NCBI GenBank assembly: GCA_026008535.1
Contig: BRKX01000018.1
Coordinates: forward strand, 21,336,088-21,400,087
DNA: 64,000 bases
Direction of reading: 5' to 3'
Source: Perilla frutescens
Taxonomy: Eukaryota; Streptophyta; Magnoliopsida; Lamiales; Lamiaceae
A program made the translations under genes and the position numbers. This document shows, in pieces, positions 46,001-56,647 of this stretch. Numbering within the stretch: position 1 is the stretch's first letter; every line of letters starts with the position of its first letter. The notes under the pieces were generated by a model that did not search any database, was not told the DNA's origin, and saw nothing but the letters and a program-made list of their open reading frames with translations.

Positions 46001-46987
46001 GATGGTAAAGTGGCATTTTTAGTGCTTTATGTGGATGATTTTCAACTCATTGGGAATGATGTGGAAACGTTATCTACAATTAAAGATTGGCTGGCCAAGC
46101 AATTTCAAATGAAAGATTTGGGAGAAGCAAATTATATTCTTGGAATTCGAATTGTTCAAGATCTTAAGAATAAATTGTTGGCATTGTCTCAAGCATCTTA
46201 TATTGATAAGATGATGTTGCATTATAGAATGCAAGATTCCAAAAAGGGTTACCTACCAACTCGACATGGAGTCGTTCTCTCCAAGGAACAATGTCCTAAG
46301 ACACCTGAAGAGGAAGAGAACATGAGACACATACCCTATGCCTCTGCAGTAGGTAGCCTAATGTATGCCATGTTGTGTACTAGGCCCAATATTTGTTATG
46401 CGGTGGGTATAGTCAGTCATTTTCAATCAAATCCAAGAATTGATCATTGGATAGCAGTGAAGAATATTGTCAAGTATCTTCGGAGAACGAGAAACTATAT
46501 GCTTATCTATTTGGGTGATGACCTTCAAATAGATGTATACACTTATTCTAATTTTCAATCAGACAAGGATAATCGAAATTCGATATCTGGGTCTATGTTT
46601 ACTCTTGGTGGCGGTGCCATAGTCTGGAGAAGTATCAAGCAATCCAGTACTGCAGACTCCACTATGGAGGCTGAATATATAGCAGCTTCTGAAGCAGCTA
46701 AAGAAGCAGTATGAATAAAGAAGTTCCTTACTGATTTGGAAGTTGTTCCAAATTTGGATAGACCAATCACCTTATATTGTGACAATAGTGGTACAGTGGC
46801 CAATTCAAAGGAACCTCGAAGTCACAAGAGGTCAAAGCATATAGAAAGGAAGTATCATCTAATCCGAGAGATAGTACAAAGAGGAGACGCAGGAATTCTC
46901 AAGATTGCGTCTGCTGACAACCCTGCAAAAGTGTTTGAGAGGCATATTCATAATTTTGGACTTAGGGACATGTCCCATATGCTTTAG
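43064..46987 (+). pseudogene. Copia B gag-pol with seven stops and two frameshifts
   Basis: Order: gag (LHEKLSGDNFVKWKSNINIA; GEHVLNMINYFAEAETHG), a CCHC knuckle at about 43806-43850 (CFHCSEDGHWKRNC), protease where the usual DSG reads DSD (VDSDATNHVC, 43947), GAG-pre-integrase (YLWHLRLGHISLDRI), integrase (HSDVCGPLSTQARGG; IDDYSRYGYLY; TPQQNGVAERRNQT), reverse transcriptase (WALVDLPEGVRLIGYKWIYK; DVKTAFLNGYLHEDIYMQQP; YVDD at about 46027) and RNase H (SSTADSTMEAEYIAASEA; TLYCDNSGTVANSKEP). Stops: TAA 43561, TAG 43627, TAG 43941, TGA 44739, TAG 44925, TAG 45486 and TGA 46712. Frame changes occur between 43630 and 43805 and near 45765. The element is inactive. Confidence 0.9.
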
Positions 46988-47001
46988 GGCAAGTGAGAGA
47001 T

Positions 47002-48892
47002 TGTTGGGGATTGTGCCCTTAAAGCAATTTTGAATTATTTTTATCTTATTTATAAAAGCGACATTTATTTTTGAACTAATATGCTTATTGTATGCATTTA
47101 TCTTGCATCACAGAAAATCCCTAGTTTATTTAATGTTACCATAATATTAGTATATAAGTGTTATATACAAGAGGATTAAAATTATGGAAAATAAACTAAA
47201 AATGAAGTCCGTGACGAATTTAATTAAAGTATGGGATCTTTAATTAAAATGTCACTAATGCAGCCCGATGACATTATGAATGTGACCGTTTTATCCAAAC
47301 AGTTGATGTGGAGACATCCAGTTGGGTGCATTTATATATGATATGATCATATAGGACTTGGACCGATTTAACTTAATTATTCCTTCAAATTCCGTTAAAA
47401 AAAAGGAATATTAAATTAAATCACAAGATGATCATATATGAATAATTTTAATCCTGAGTGATTATAGACTCCTGTTTATTTCAATGTGATTCTTAATTTG
47501 CCCGTTAAAGTTTGTTTGCCAACATTCTCTAAACTTGCATTTTAGATTCACGTTTGAATTAAATAGCTGGGAATGTAATTTACAAATATGGAATTCATTC
47601 CTTCTTTTGAGAAGAAGAAGAAAGATAATTCTCTCATTTATTAATTCTGGAACTGAGTGATTAGAGATCTCTAATTTATAAATCGTTTATAAATTAATCG
47701 CTCACTGGTGAATTAATGGTAAATGAGGAAAATAAATAATTGAAGAGGTTAACGGATATTACCTGTCTTCAATTATGAATTATCTATGGAGGATTAATTC
47801 ATATGAAATGATTAAATCAATGGACTGCTCAAATTCGTAGAGTAAATATGTTCTATAATTAAAGAGAGTGCAATTTCGAATTTTTAGTGAAATAATACCG
47901 GAATTAATAAATCAAATAAATTAATTAAAGAGTTTAATTATTTATTCGATTTATTGGAGCTCTTGATTATAGGTCCATGGTCCCCGATTCACCTTTCTAT
48001 ATTATTGACGGGTTAATAATAATATTTAAGTTCCTAAAGTGTTATGAAAAATAAGTTTTCATAAAGTTTGGGCTTATGTGTAAATATTAGTTAATTCCGG
48101 GAATATATGATATTCCACAGTTTTGACTGTGCTATGAATTAAATAAATATAAGATATTTATATTATTTACATATTAATGATAATTAATAATTATTTTAGA
48201 TAATTATTAATTTATTTTCTTATCTTTTATGATTCTGAATCTGTTTAATATAATAAACTGATATGTATTGGGATTTGACCAAATTCTGAATATAAATATA
48301 TCTCAAGAGAAGAGAAAGAGGGAACGAGAATATTCAAGCCTAGAATTTTGATTCTCACGGCAACTTTGATTTTGTGAAATCAAATTTGATTCATGCCAAG
48401 TTTTTAATATTTGGTTTTGGAATTCACGTTTGACGTGAATGATTAGCATTCAAGAGCTAATTTCTATTTAATCTCTTCTTCTTCTTCTTCTTTTGATTTG
48501 TTTTTAATTCAGACTAAATATCCTCCCAATACTATAGCCTAATTTTATGATTTCATGTGTTGAAATAATCGTAGAAAAATTAAGTTAGGAACTTAATAGA
48601 TTTATTCCGATGCCCACTCACTGCCGTTCAAAGAAAGAATCGAATCGGAAGATTGTGGTGTTTACGATATTCAAGATTCAAAGGTTTATCAAAGAAGACG
48701 AAGGAGATTTAAGAAAAATGGTATTTTCTTTATCTCTTCTTTAATATTAAATAAATTTAATTTGCATGGATATTATATTTTTATATCACGATCTATATTC
48801 TTATTAATAACGCTTCCGCTCTCGCTCGATTTAATCGAAAAGATGGATTTTATTCGATCCGAAATAGTTTCGGACCGGTTTAATCTCCAACA
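47002..48892 (+). repeat. 3' LTR of copia B
   Basis: 1,891 bp, starts TGTTGGGGATTGTG, ends CCAACA, followed by TSD TTATC (48893-48897). It preserves the uninterrupted version of the site where gypsy C entered the other LTR. Confidence 0.95.
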
Positions 48893-51803
48893 TTATCAAT
48901 TTCATGCTTGATTTTAAATAGCCATTTGCATTCAAGAATAGAACAATCATCAGGTCTTTCAACAAGTATCCAAGTATTGTTATCATGCAAGGATTTTATC
49001 TCACAATTCATAGCAGCGAGCCATTTCTCAGATTCATTTGAATTGACACCTTCATTAAGTTCTAGGCTCAAATTGATCAACATTATTAAATACATTAAAA
49101 GCATATAAGGACATATTATAATCATCATATTTGGCAGGTAATCTCACATTCCCCCTATCTCTAGCAAGCTAATAATTGTTCAGATTTCAGGTTCATGAAT
49201 GGTCTCAGGTTCATTTTCAGTGCTAGAACTGTTTTCAGAATCAGACACATTCATATTATTATTTGGCTCATCATTAGCCTCATGTTCAAACACAAAATCA
49301 TTGATATTATGATTATCCAAGTCAGACTCATGCTCATGCTCAGTGACAGGTAAATCATGATGCACATTTTCAAATTCAGACTGTAAAGGAGTTAAATTCT
49401 CCACATTATCCACCTCACTTGGAACAACTGGAGTAGTAGGCACAAAATCAAATATATTCTGATCCAAGTGTTTCAAATTCTCCACCTCACTTGGAGCAGC
49501 ATAAGGTGAGGATTCAGAAATAGGCAAACAGGGAAAATCATGCTTATTGAAAACAACATCACGACTTACACAAGTTTTGAATCCAGGCACACTTTTATCC
49601 CACAACCCATAACCCTTTACACCTTCAGGATATCCAAGAAACACACACTTCCTAGCTCTACGATCAAGTTTGCTCAATTTTTAATGCACATATTCAGCAC
49701 AATCAAATACTCTCAAGTTGGACAAACAGATAGGCTTATTCAAGAAGACGGATTCAGGCAATTTACCAAGCAAGGGCACAAAAGGAGATCTATTAATCAA
49801 ATAAGTCACTGTCATGAGGGCTTCACCCCAAAAATGTTTAGACAACCCAGAGGCAATTAGTAGGCTTCTAACTCTCTCAAGGAGAGTTCTGTTCATTCTT
49901 TCAGCCACTCCATTTTGCTGTGGAGTATAGGGCACAGTTTTATGCCTCTTAATTTCTTGATCAGAACACCAATTATTCATGACATGATTACATAATTCAA
50001 GCCCATTATTAGTCCTAATGCCCTTAATTTTCCTTTTAGTTTGGTTTTGAATTTCAGTTACCCATTTAGAAAAATTCATAAACACATTAAACTTATTCTT
50101 CATTAGAAATGCCCAAGTTTTTCTAGAGAAATCATCAATAATAGATAAGAAAAATATATTTCCACCATGGGTGGGCTCTTTGGCTGGACCCCAAACATCT
50201 GCATGTAAGTATTCAAGAATTTCAGAGCTAACATGCTTCCTAGGATAAGGCATAGTGACAAGTAAATGAACTTTATGATGCTTGCCCATAACACAAGGTT
50301 CACAGAAATGTATGTTTCACACTTCCCTATCAAATGCACCAGATTTATGCAAAATGTCTAAACCTTTGTTGCTCATATGCCCTAGCCTAGCATGCCATAA
50401 AGCAGTTTTGTCCTCTTGGACCACATTAACAACAGGCAAAGGCACAAATTCAGCTTGGACATCATACAAGTCACCCTTTCGGGGAGCAATGAAATAAAGC
50501 ATATAATCTTTTTCAAATTTGAATCTCAAATAATTCACAGAACCATCAAGTATCTTATCAACAATTTTGGACACAGATAACAGGCTGAATTTCAGTTTAG
50601 GCACATATCTGACATCACTTAAAGTAAGCATGCTCCCATTTTCAAATTTCAAGCAAATGACACATTTTCCTTGAATATCACAATTTTGACCATCAGTAAG
50701 AGCCACATGTCCAGAATTCATATAATGCCGATTATGAAAAAAATGCTTAAATGGAGTGACATGAAAAGTGCAACCAGAATCAATGAGCCATTCATTATTT
50801 GAAATAGATTTTGACACAGCAATACTGTAGTTGATGTACTGAAAATCATATGCATCATGCACCATATAAATACCATCATCATCATCATCATCATATACAT
50901 TATTTCCATACTGTTTGGGCTTATAGTTCACATAACCCTTATTTGTTTTAGGTTGTTTACACCTATTAGAAAAATAACCGGGTTTCCCACAGTTCCAACA
51001 AGTTTTCCTAGGCTTTTGGTGGTAGTTCTGATTTGATTTTAATTTTGACCAAACTGTTTTTCCCTTTGATGCCTTTCAGCAGCTAAAACACTATGATTAT
51101 CACCATTTAAGGGTTTATTAAAGTTGTGATGATGATTTCTATTACTATTCCTGTTGACATACATAATTTCCCCATGCATGCGCTTGGATTTAAATTTAAG
51201 CTCATTTTCCTTTGCTTTCAAGCCAGTTACAATCATATCACAAGTGACTTTAGACCCACCATATTTCAAAGCAGATTTAACCTCAGAAAAAGACTCAAGA
51301 ATAGCACCTAACAGAATTTGGGGAGCATATTTTTCAATAGAATCATCATCAGCAAGTTTCAAATCTTGAAGCAATTTATTAAAATCATCCATGTTGGCAT
51401 CAATATCTTTTGAAGTGTCCATTTGAAAAGTCATGAATTATGTTTGTAAAGACCAAGCAGACTCTTCAGAGGTTGTAGTATACAAAGAATTCAAGTTATC
51501 CCATAGATCCTTAGCACATCTATGATGAGAGACTTTCCTAACAACAGTGCTATTCAAATTCAATAAAATGGTAGCCCTTGTACTGTCATTCATGTCATGC
51601 AATTTCTCATCAGTTACAACTTCATTCACCTTAGTCAAAATAGCCTTATTTAATTTTTCTTTTGTTAAAATACACTCAATTTTGGTTTTCCAGTCCTGGT
51701 AATCATCTCTGCCATTAAATGGTGTCATATGAAGATTATTCATGGTTATCAACAAGCACATGAGCAGAAACAAACAAAAAACCAAACAGTAAACAACAGA
51801 CAC
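48893..51803 (-). pseudogene. Copia A gag, protease, integrase and start of reverse transcriptase
   Basis: Minus-strand order: gag from about 51743 (MNNLHMTPFNGRDDYQDW) to 51438, then 51434-51039; a zinc knuckle at about 51005-50960 in which the His is Tyr (CWNCGKPGYFSNRC); protease with intact DSG (WLIDSGCTFHVTPF) and pre-integrase (LWHARLGHMSNKGLDIL) at 50931-50317; integrase 50289-49681 (LHADVWGP; the second catalytic Asp appears as Asn in GIRTNNGLELC; PYTPQQNGVAERMNRT); linker 49677-49180, acidic and repetitive; RT start 49128-48893 (AAMNCEIKSLHDNNTWILVE). At least five stops or frame changes. Copia B follows at once, and the frame resumes at 30871. Confidence 0.88.
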
Positions 51804-52350
51804 AACAAATCACACAAGGAGCAGGAACCAAGCCCTTCAGAGCAGAGGAACAAAGCACCAAGGGAAAAAATGTTGAGGCTACCCCAGTTCACAGCACATA
51901 TTTATCTTTGGTGCAAGAATTCACTCAGGATACCCCCAAGCTTTGTTTTTCAACAGGAACTGACCAAAAACAGTTCCAAGAAACTCAAGAAACACTAAGT
52001 TTCAACAGATTTCAAGAATCACAGTAACCCACGAGAACAGATGACATACAGTAGAAAAACAGAAGCAGATAAGAGGATCGCAAGATACCAAACTGAAAGC
52101 AGGGTTACAACACAAAAAAACCTCAACACAGAGCCCTAGAAACTTCTAACAGCAGACAAACCCAACCTATCGACTAGGGAGATTAGGATTTCACCACTTT
52201 ACCAAAGCAGATTCTCCCGGGTAAGGGAGAAATCTGAATTACCTTGATCCTTGCTCGTCGGGAGCGAATCGGTGCGGCTAAAGGGCGGCGGGGTGAAGGT
52301 GATGCGGGTCGGAGGGTGCCCCGACAAGGCCCATGCGGCTCTGATACCAC
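51804..52350 (-). other. Copia A 5' leader with primer-binding site
   Basis: Non-coding, between gag and the 5' LTR. The primer-binding site TGGTATCAGAGC (minus strand) is at 52349-52338, one base from the LTR. The ORFs at 51729-51998 and 52183-52416 are chance readings. Confidence 0.8.
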
Positions 52351-52990
52351 TGTAGGGTATTTATATCTTGTCGGAGGTTCACCTCTTGTTTCCTGACACC
52401 GCTCGGTCATCGTCACAGTTGCTCAGGCAACTAGAACTCACTTTATCTTCACTTTTTTACTTTCAGGACTCTACCATTTTTCTTCTCACTTCAGCTTCCT
52501 AATCTGCAAACAAAAGAAAGCACACACACAGTCACTGTGCTCAACAAGCAGAAAAAATAGAGAACGGGAACAGAAAAGCAAAGAATGAAGCAAAGTAGAG
52601 AAAACAGAGATTAAGATATGGGAAATTTTGTGTCTCGAAGACACGGTGGCTCAGAATTTCCCATGGTGGTGACTTGCACTTCCGGCAACAACAGAGCCTA
52701 GACCACAAGATGAGGAAGATGGGTCTAATCTCGACGCTTTCACACTCAACGCCAATCAGGGATCCGATAGACAGGATTCCGGCGAGATAACTGGAAGGGA
52801 ATAGTAGAGCCCTCCTCAGAGTTCAGATTGTATGAAGCTTAGATCAGAGAGGGAGCGGCGCTAGGGTTAGGTAGAGATTTAGATTAGGTTTAGGGTTAAG
52901 AGGGGATTAGAGTGACTAGGCTTCAATTAAGAGACTGGGCCAAGAATGGGCCACAAGGAAAAAATAATGAGCATGGGCTAACCCACCACA
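52351..52990 (-). repeat. 5' LTR of copia A
   Basis: 640 bp, pairs with 28515-29152. The last bases ACCCACCACA at 52981-52990 are followed by the target copy ATGCC. Confidence 0.92.
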
Positions 52991-53438
52991 ATGCCACGTT
53001 AGCGCCACGTGGATTCGCGAGCGGATTTGCGGGTAATTGGGTCACCAACAAGGTCGCGAAAGCGTTATTATTTTCAGATTTGGGGCTTTATTTATTTCAT
53101 ATTCAGTCTAGAACTCTATTAGGGTTTGCTTTGTTAATTTTGTCCGGCCTATTTAAGGGACTTGTTACATTATTTTGAGATAACTTATTTTTATATTGAA
53201 ATTGATATTTTCTTTGTGGAGATTTTTTATATTAATTATGTTTGAATTCAAATTGACTTATCAAACAGACTCATCATCCCCGTTTGTGGTGTCTTCACAA
53301 TCATTCAAAGGTTCTTGTCTTCAATCAAAGTAGGGTTGTGATTTCATATATCTACGGCCCATCTGCGTTGTAAGATTCAGGTTGAGGGATCCATCTTGTA
53401 ACCTAACACATCATGGGGTTCCGGTTCGCATCAGATAT

Positions 53439-53589
53439 AAATTCTCATCTATTGATCGCGCAGCTAGTGGTGGAGTGGGAAAAAAATTAAGTATAATGTG
53501 TGTGTGTGTGTGTGTAAAATCTCATCTATCTTTCTAAAAAAAATTAAAATATATATATATATATATCATCTATCAATAATACCGTATTT
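53439..53589. other. Spacer with (TG)n and (AT)n microsatellites
   Basis: TG repeat near 53498-53514 and AT repeat near 53549-53566. Nothing else seen. Confidence 0.6.
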
Positions 53590-53975
53590 TTGGCATATGA
53601 AATCATCTATTGCACTTGTTGTGTAACATCTCCATGTTACACTATTTTATTTATAATTTTATAATAGTTTCAATAAAAATAAAAATTATTTAATTTTACA
53701 ATTTTTATTTAGGTTTCATCATTCCGAATTATGACATATAATTATTTTTAAATATTTAATTATCATTTTTTGAATTAATAATTCATTATTGTGGTTGATT
53801 AATTATAATTTGAATTATAAATTTTAATTCATTTTTTGTTAATAAATGTTGATTAGGGTTTAGTATTTTATAATTACTTTTTATTTTTACAAAAATTATT
53901 ATAAAATTATAAATTTAACAGTGTAACACGGAGATGTCACACCATTAGTGCGATAATTTCATCCCTACTTTTGGA
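53590..53975. mobile_element. MITE of about 390 bp with long inverted ends
   Basis: GAAATCATC then GCACTTGTTGTGTAACATCT on the left pairs with the minus-strand reading of the right end, GAAATTATCGCACTAATGGT then GTGACATCTCC. The match extends inward through GTGTTACACT and ATTTATAATTTTATAATA for about 90 bp. It has no ORF, and the target site could not be fixed because the outermost bases are diverged. Confidence 0.7.
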
Positions 53976-53986
53976 CCCTATATCCT

Positions 53987-54846
53987 TGTTGTTTTAGTGT
54001 CCGTTACTTTTTTGTAGAATATTGTTTTAATCAGAGCAATTCCAATATTGGACTAAAACACCAATTTACGATAAGAATTAACTCCAATGTCGTCCCAAAT
54101 TCTTCCCCAAATTCAGGTCAGAATTTGATGTTGTACCAAATAGGTGCTAATGGATCCCACCACATTTAATGAACTATTTTATTATTTAAAATCATTATTA
54201 AATGCATTATCTAATAAATTTAATATATTTTATAAATTATATTTTCACTTAATTTAAATTATAAATCATCTAAATAAATAATTTAAATAAAAGGACACTT
54301 AATTTAGTGTCCGACTCAATGAATTTCTTACTCGATATAGAGAAATCAAGAACAAAAATACTCATATTGCGCTTCAAAATGCATTAGTGGAACATATATG
54401 GTAAAAATATACTAATTTTGAGCATTGAGATCAAAATACATGTATATTTCATAAGTGTTGTAGTCTCGTAATTTTTTCACTTGCTAATTGTAAGAGTTTG
54501 ATGATCGTTTAAAGTATTTTTATTATTCCAAGTACATCACATGTTATAATTTGTTAATAATATATAATTTTTTAACATTATATTTTTTAAGTATATAATT
54601 AAATTTATTAATTTTGAATAATTATCATGTTAAAAAAATACTAAATCACTAAACATATTCATATTTTAATTATAAGACAAAATAGAATCTTTAAGAGAAT
54701 ATTCTTATTTAGTGTAATATTTGGTGCAAAAACTTTAGTATTGAAATTGCAACTATTTGGTGCGGAATATGTACCTAATAGATGTTTTTGAAGTTGCTCT
54801 CATACGTTGTTGTAGTGTCCGTTACTTTTTTGTGGAATATTGTTCT
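53987..54846. mobile_element. MITE-like element flanked by 41-bp direct repeats
   Basis: TTAGTGTCCGTTACTTTTTT with flanks (53987-54028) recurs at 54806-54846 with about three differences. Between them, 54031 reads CAGAGCAATTCCAATATTGG and the right end on the minus strand reads GAGCAACTTCAAAAACATC, an imperfect inverted end. The body is AT-rich with no ORF. A 41-bp repeat is too long for a TSD, so a local duplication probably happened before or with insertion. Confidence 0.55.
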
Positions 54847-54869
54847 ATTTATATTACGTATTATTAATA

Positions 54870-55140
54870 TTAGGGTTGTAAATGAACTAAACGGTTCGTG
54901 AACTACTTGGGTATCGTTTCGAAAGAAGCTCGATCAAAATTTGATTATTTAGTAACCAAACCAAACTCGGACTTTTTTCAAGCTCGACTAGATAAACGAG
55001 TCAAACTCGAACTTGAGGGTATTCGGCTCGCCAAGTTCACGAATAGTTTAAATTTGAAGATAAACGAGCCCGTTTACGAACTTGCTCACTAATCTATTCG
55101 CGAACTTATAATCGAACTTAAAATGTACAACTAAATCAAA
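54870..55140. mobile_element. hAT-like dispersed repeat end
   Basis: TAGGGTTGTAAATGAACTAA then repeated TCGAACTTG / TTCACGAA / AACGAGC words. This style (start resembling CAGGGCTGTAAACGAAC) is common in plant hAT-type non-autonomous elements. The 64-codon ORF at 54898-55092 falls on these words and is not a gene. The right end was not found. Confidence 0.45.
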
Positions 55141-55353
55141 CAGTGTCAACATCATTATCATGGGCTAAGATTTACATGTTCTTGAAAGTTTCTCGATGCT
55201 AACAAAACAAAACGGAACTGCTAATTCATCATGAAACAATGTTGACAACATTGATTCATGATTAGATTTTATATGTTTCATCAAGTGTTTGTTATACTAA
55301 CAGAACAAAATAAACTGCTAAATCATCATGAAAGAATGTAAATATATTTTTGA

Positions 55354-55993
55354 ACGTTAGATATTTTTTCATAATGCATACAACAATAGTCTCATAACAT
55401 TAACATCATTAATATTAATATTAGCATTATCAATTATTATATTAGCATTGACAATGTCTTCGTTAGCATATTATTATGTCTCTGTTAAAACACGCCCAAT
55501 AAGTTTTTTTTTTTACTTTGACATTGACAAAATTATGAAGATGCCACCACGTTTTTTTTATGCTATTTTTATTTACAGTAATGTCAAATCTGAAATATAT
55601 TCATATGTAACTGGCTATCTTTAATCAAACTCATATAATTTCGACCACGATTAATATATTTTTTTTAAAAAAAATTATTGAAAACTAGAGCATCACTAGC
55701 TTTCCAACCATATACAGTTTGTTATTTAATTATTTACTAATAAAAATAGTTTGCCTTCAAAGTTAGATATTTTTCTGTATTGCATATGACAATAGTCTCA
55801 TAACGTTAGTATCATCAATGTTAATGTTAGCATTATTAATGCTCATATTAGCATCGCCAATGTCGTTATTAGCATATGATTCTATCTCTGTTAGCAAATG
55901 CCTAGGAAAATTATTTTTTATTTTGACCTTGATATTGACAAAATTACGAAAATGCACCACGTTTTTCTTATGTTCCTTTTATTTACAGTTATG
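55354..55993. repeat. Direct duplication of about 235 bp, period about 406 bp
   Basis: GTTAGATATTTTT, then CAATAGTCTCATAAC, TTAGCATATTATT / TTAGCATATGATT, GACAAAATTA(T/C)GAA, GCACCACGTTTTT and TTTATTTACAGT(A/T)ATGT occur in the same order at about 55354-55585 and 55760-55993, well diverged. Both copies contain imperfect (ATTAGCATT)n-like words. Small ORFs here are repeat artefacts. Confidence 0.75.
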
Positions 55994-56094
55994 TACCCGT
56001 CTTTTTTGACCAATTCTAGACCATTCAATTTTAAAATTAAAGGATGTGGATTGATTCTTAGTTTTTATACCAAGGTTGGTTCTCTTTGGAACCA

Positions 56095-56130
<36 letters not shown>

Positions 56131-56154
56131 ATTTAGTTCAAATAAGGACTAGTG

Positions 56155-56338
56155 TGCTTGGTGTGTAAGTGTAAAAACAGGCTTGTTTATTATAATTTTA
56201 ATGCTTTTCTTACTGCATTTTGGTGCTATTTTTTGTAATGCTTTTCTTATTGTATTTTGGTACTAATTATTTTAGCAATAAAATACAATAAGAAAAGCAC
56301 TAAAATTACAGTAAACAAGTCGGTTTTCACGTACAAGG
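56155..56338. mobile_element. Foldback element of about 184 bp
   Basis: GTGTAAAAACAGGCTTGTTT then AATTTTAATGCTTTTCTTAC on the left pairs with the minus strand of the right half (GTGAAAACCGACTTGTTTAC then AATTTTAGTGCTTTTCTTAT). Arms are about 65 bp with a loop containing an extra partial copy of GCTTTTCTTATTGTATTTTG. There is no ORF. A MITE-type origin is likely; the family is unknown. Confidence 0.7.
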
Positions 56339-56405
56339 GAAGCTCAGTCCCTATTATAATCAATCCATATATATAGTCCATTCAATATGTTTACATTAAA
56401 TATTA

Positions 56406-56645
56406 CTCCCTCCGTCCCAATGGCAAGGTCCCCTTGCTATTGGACACGGAGATTAAGGATGAGTAGATTAGTTGGTAAAGTAAGTGGAGTCCATTTTATT
56501 AAGGAGTATTATAATCAAAAGTAATATAAAGTAAGTGGGGTCCACTTTAATTAGGACATTAATTATTTTCTTTTTGGATATGAGACTTTGGTATTAGGAC
56601 GTCCCAAAAAAAGACAAGAGAACCTTACTATTGGGACGGAGGGAG
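56406..56645. mobile_element. Stowaway MITE, 240 bp, TSD TA
   Basis: Ends CTCCCTCCGTCCCA and TGGGACGGAGGGAG, flanked by TA (56404-56405 and 56646-56647). This is the classic Stowaway (Tc1/mariner-related) terminus of plants. No coding sequence. Confidence 0.95.
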
Positions 56646-56647
56646 TA

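Larger units (their letters stand above)
30872..48892 (+). mobile_element. Ty1/copia element B (9.2 kb net), interrupted by gypsy C
   Basis: The 5' LTR starts TGTTAGGGATTG at 30872 and ends CCAACA at 41557; removing gypsy C and one target copy leaves 1,890 bp. The 3' LTR is 47002-48892 (1,891 bp). They differ by about 3 percent by eye. The TSD is TTATC. A primer-binding site, TGGTATCAGAG, starts at 41560, and a purine-rich GGGCAAGTGAGAGAT precedes the 3' LTR. Gag-pol runs at 43057-46987 with many stops. The 5' leader of 1.5 kb is long. The element sits in the reverse transcriptase of copia A in opposite orientation. Confidence 0.95.
28515..52990 (-). mobile_element. Ty1/copia element A (6.45 kb net), interrupted by copia B
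   Basis: LTRs lie at 28515-29152 (3') and 52351-52990 (5'), plus-strand ends TGTAGGGTAT and AACCCACCACA. They differ by roughly 7 percent by eye. The TSD is ATGCA (28510-28514) / ATGCC (52991-52995). A primer-binding site complementary to initiator tRNA-Met follows the 5' LTR, and a purine tract (CCAAAGGTGGATA on the minus strand) precedes the 3' LTR. Gag and pol remnants run on the minus strand, with copia B inserted in the reverse transcriptase. All coding parts are damaged. The integrase and RT style recalls the Tnt1/Tork group, with low certainty. Confidence 0.92.
28257..53433. mobile_element. Solo LTR D (696 bp net), split by copia A
   Basis: The left part is 28257-28514 and the right part 52991-53433. 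The ends TGATACGAGCC and GGTTCGCATCA are mutually inverted, and GATAT lies directly outside both (28252-28256 and 53434-53438). Both halves share CGCGA-rich sequence (GGTCGCGAATATC on the left, AAGGTCGCGAAAGCG on the right), and they join cleanly at the copia A target site. Length and the lack of any internal region point to a solo LTR left by unequal recombination. Its family is not recognised. The ORFs at 28276-28665 and 52912-53178 are fortuitous. Confidence 0.8.

Noticed and set aside
54898..55092. 64-codon ORF with NEPVYELAH
   Set aside because: Falls on the repeated TCGAACTTG/AACGAGC words of a hAT-like repeat end.
55763..55960. 65-codon minus-strand ORF rich in Asn and Ile
   Set aside because: Encoded by imperfect repeats of AATGCTAATATTAGCAT type; no support as a gene.
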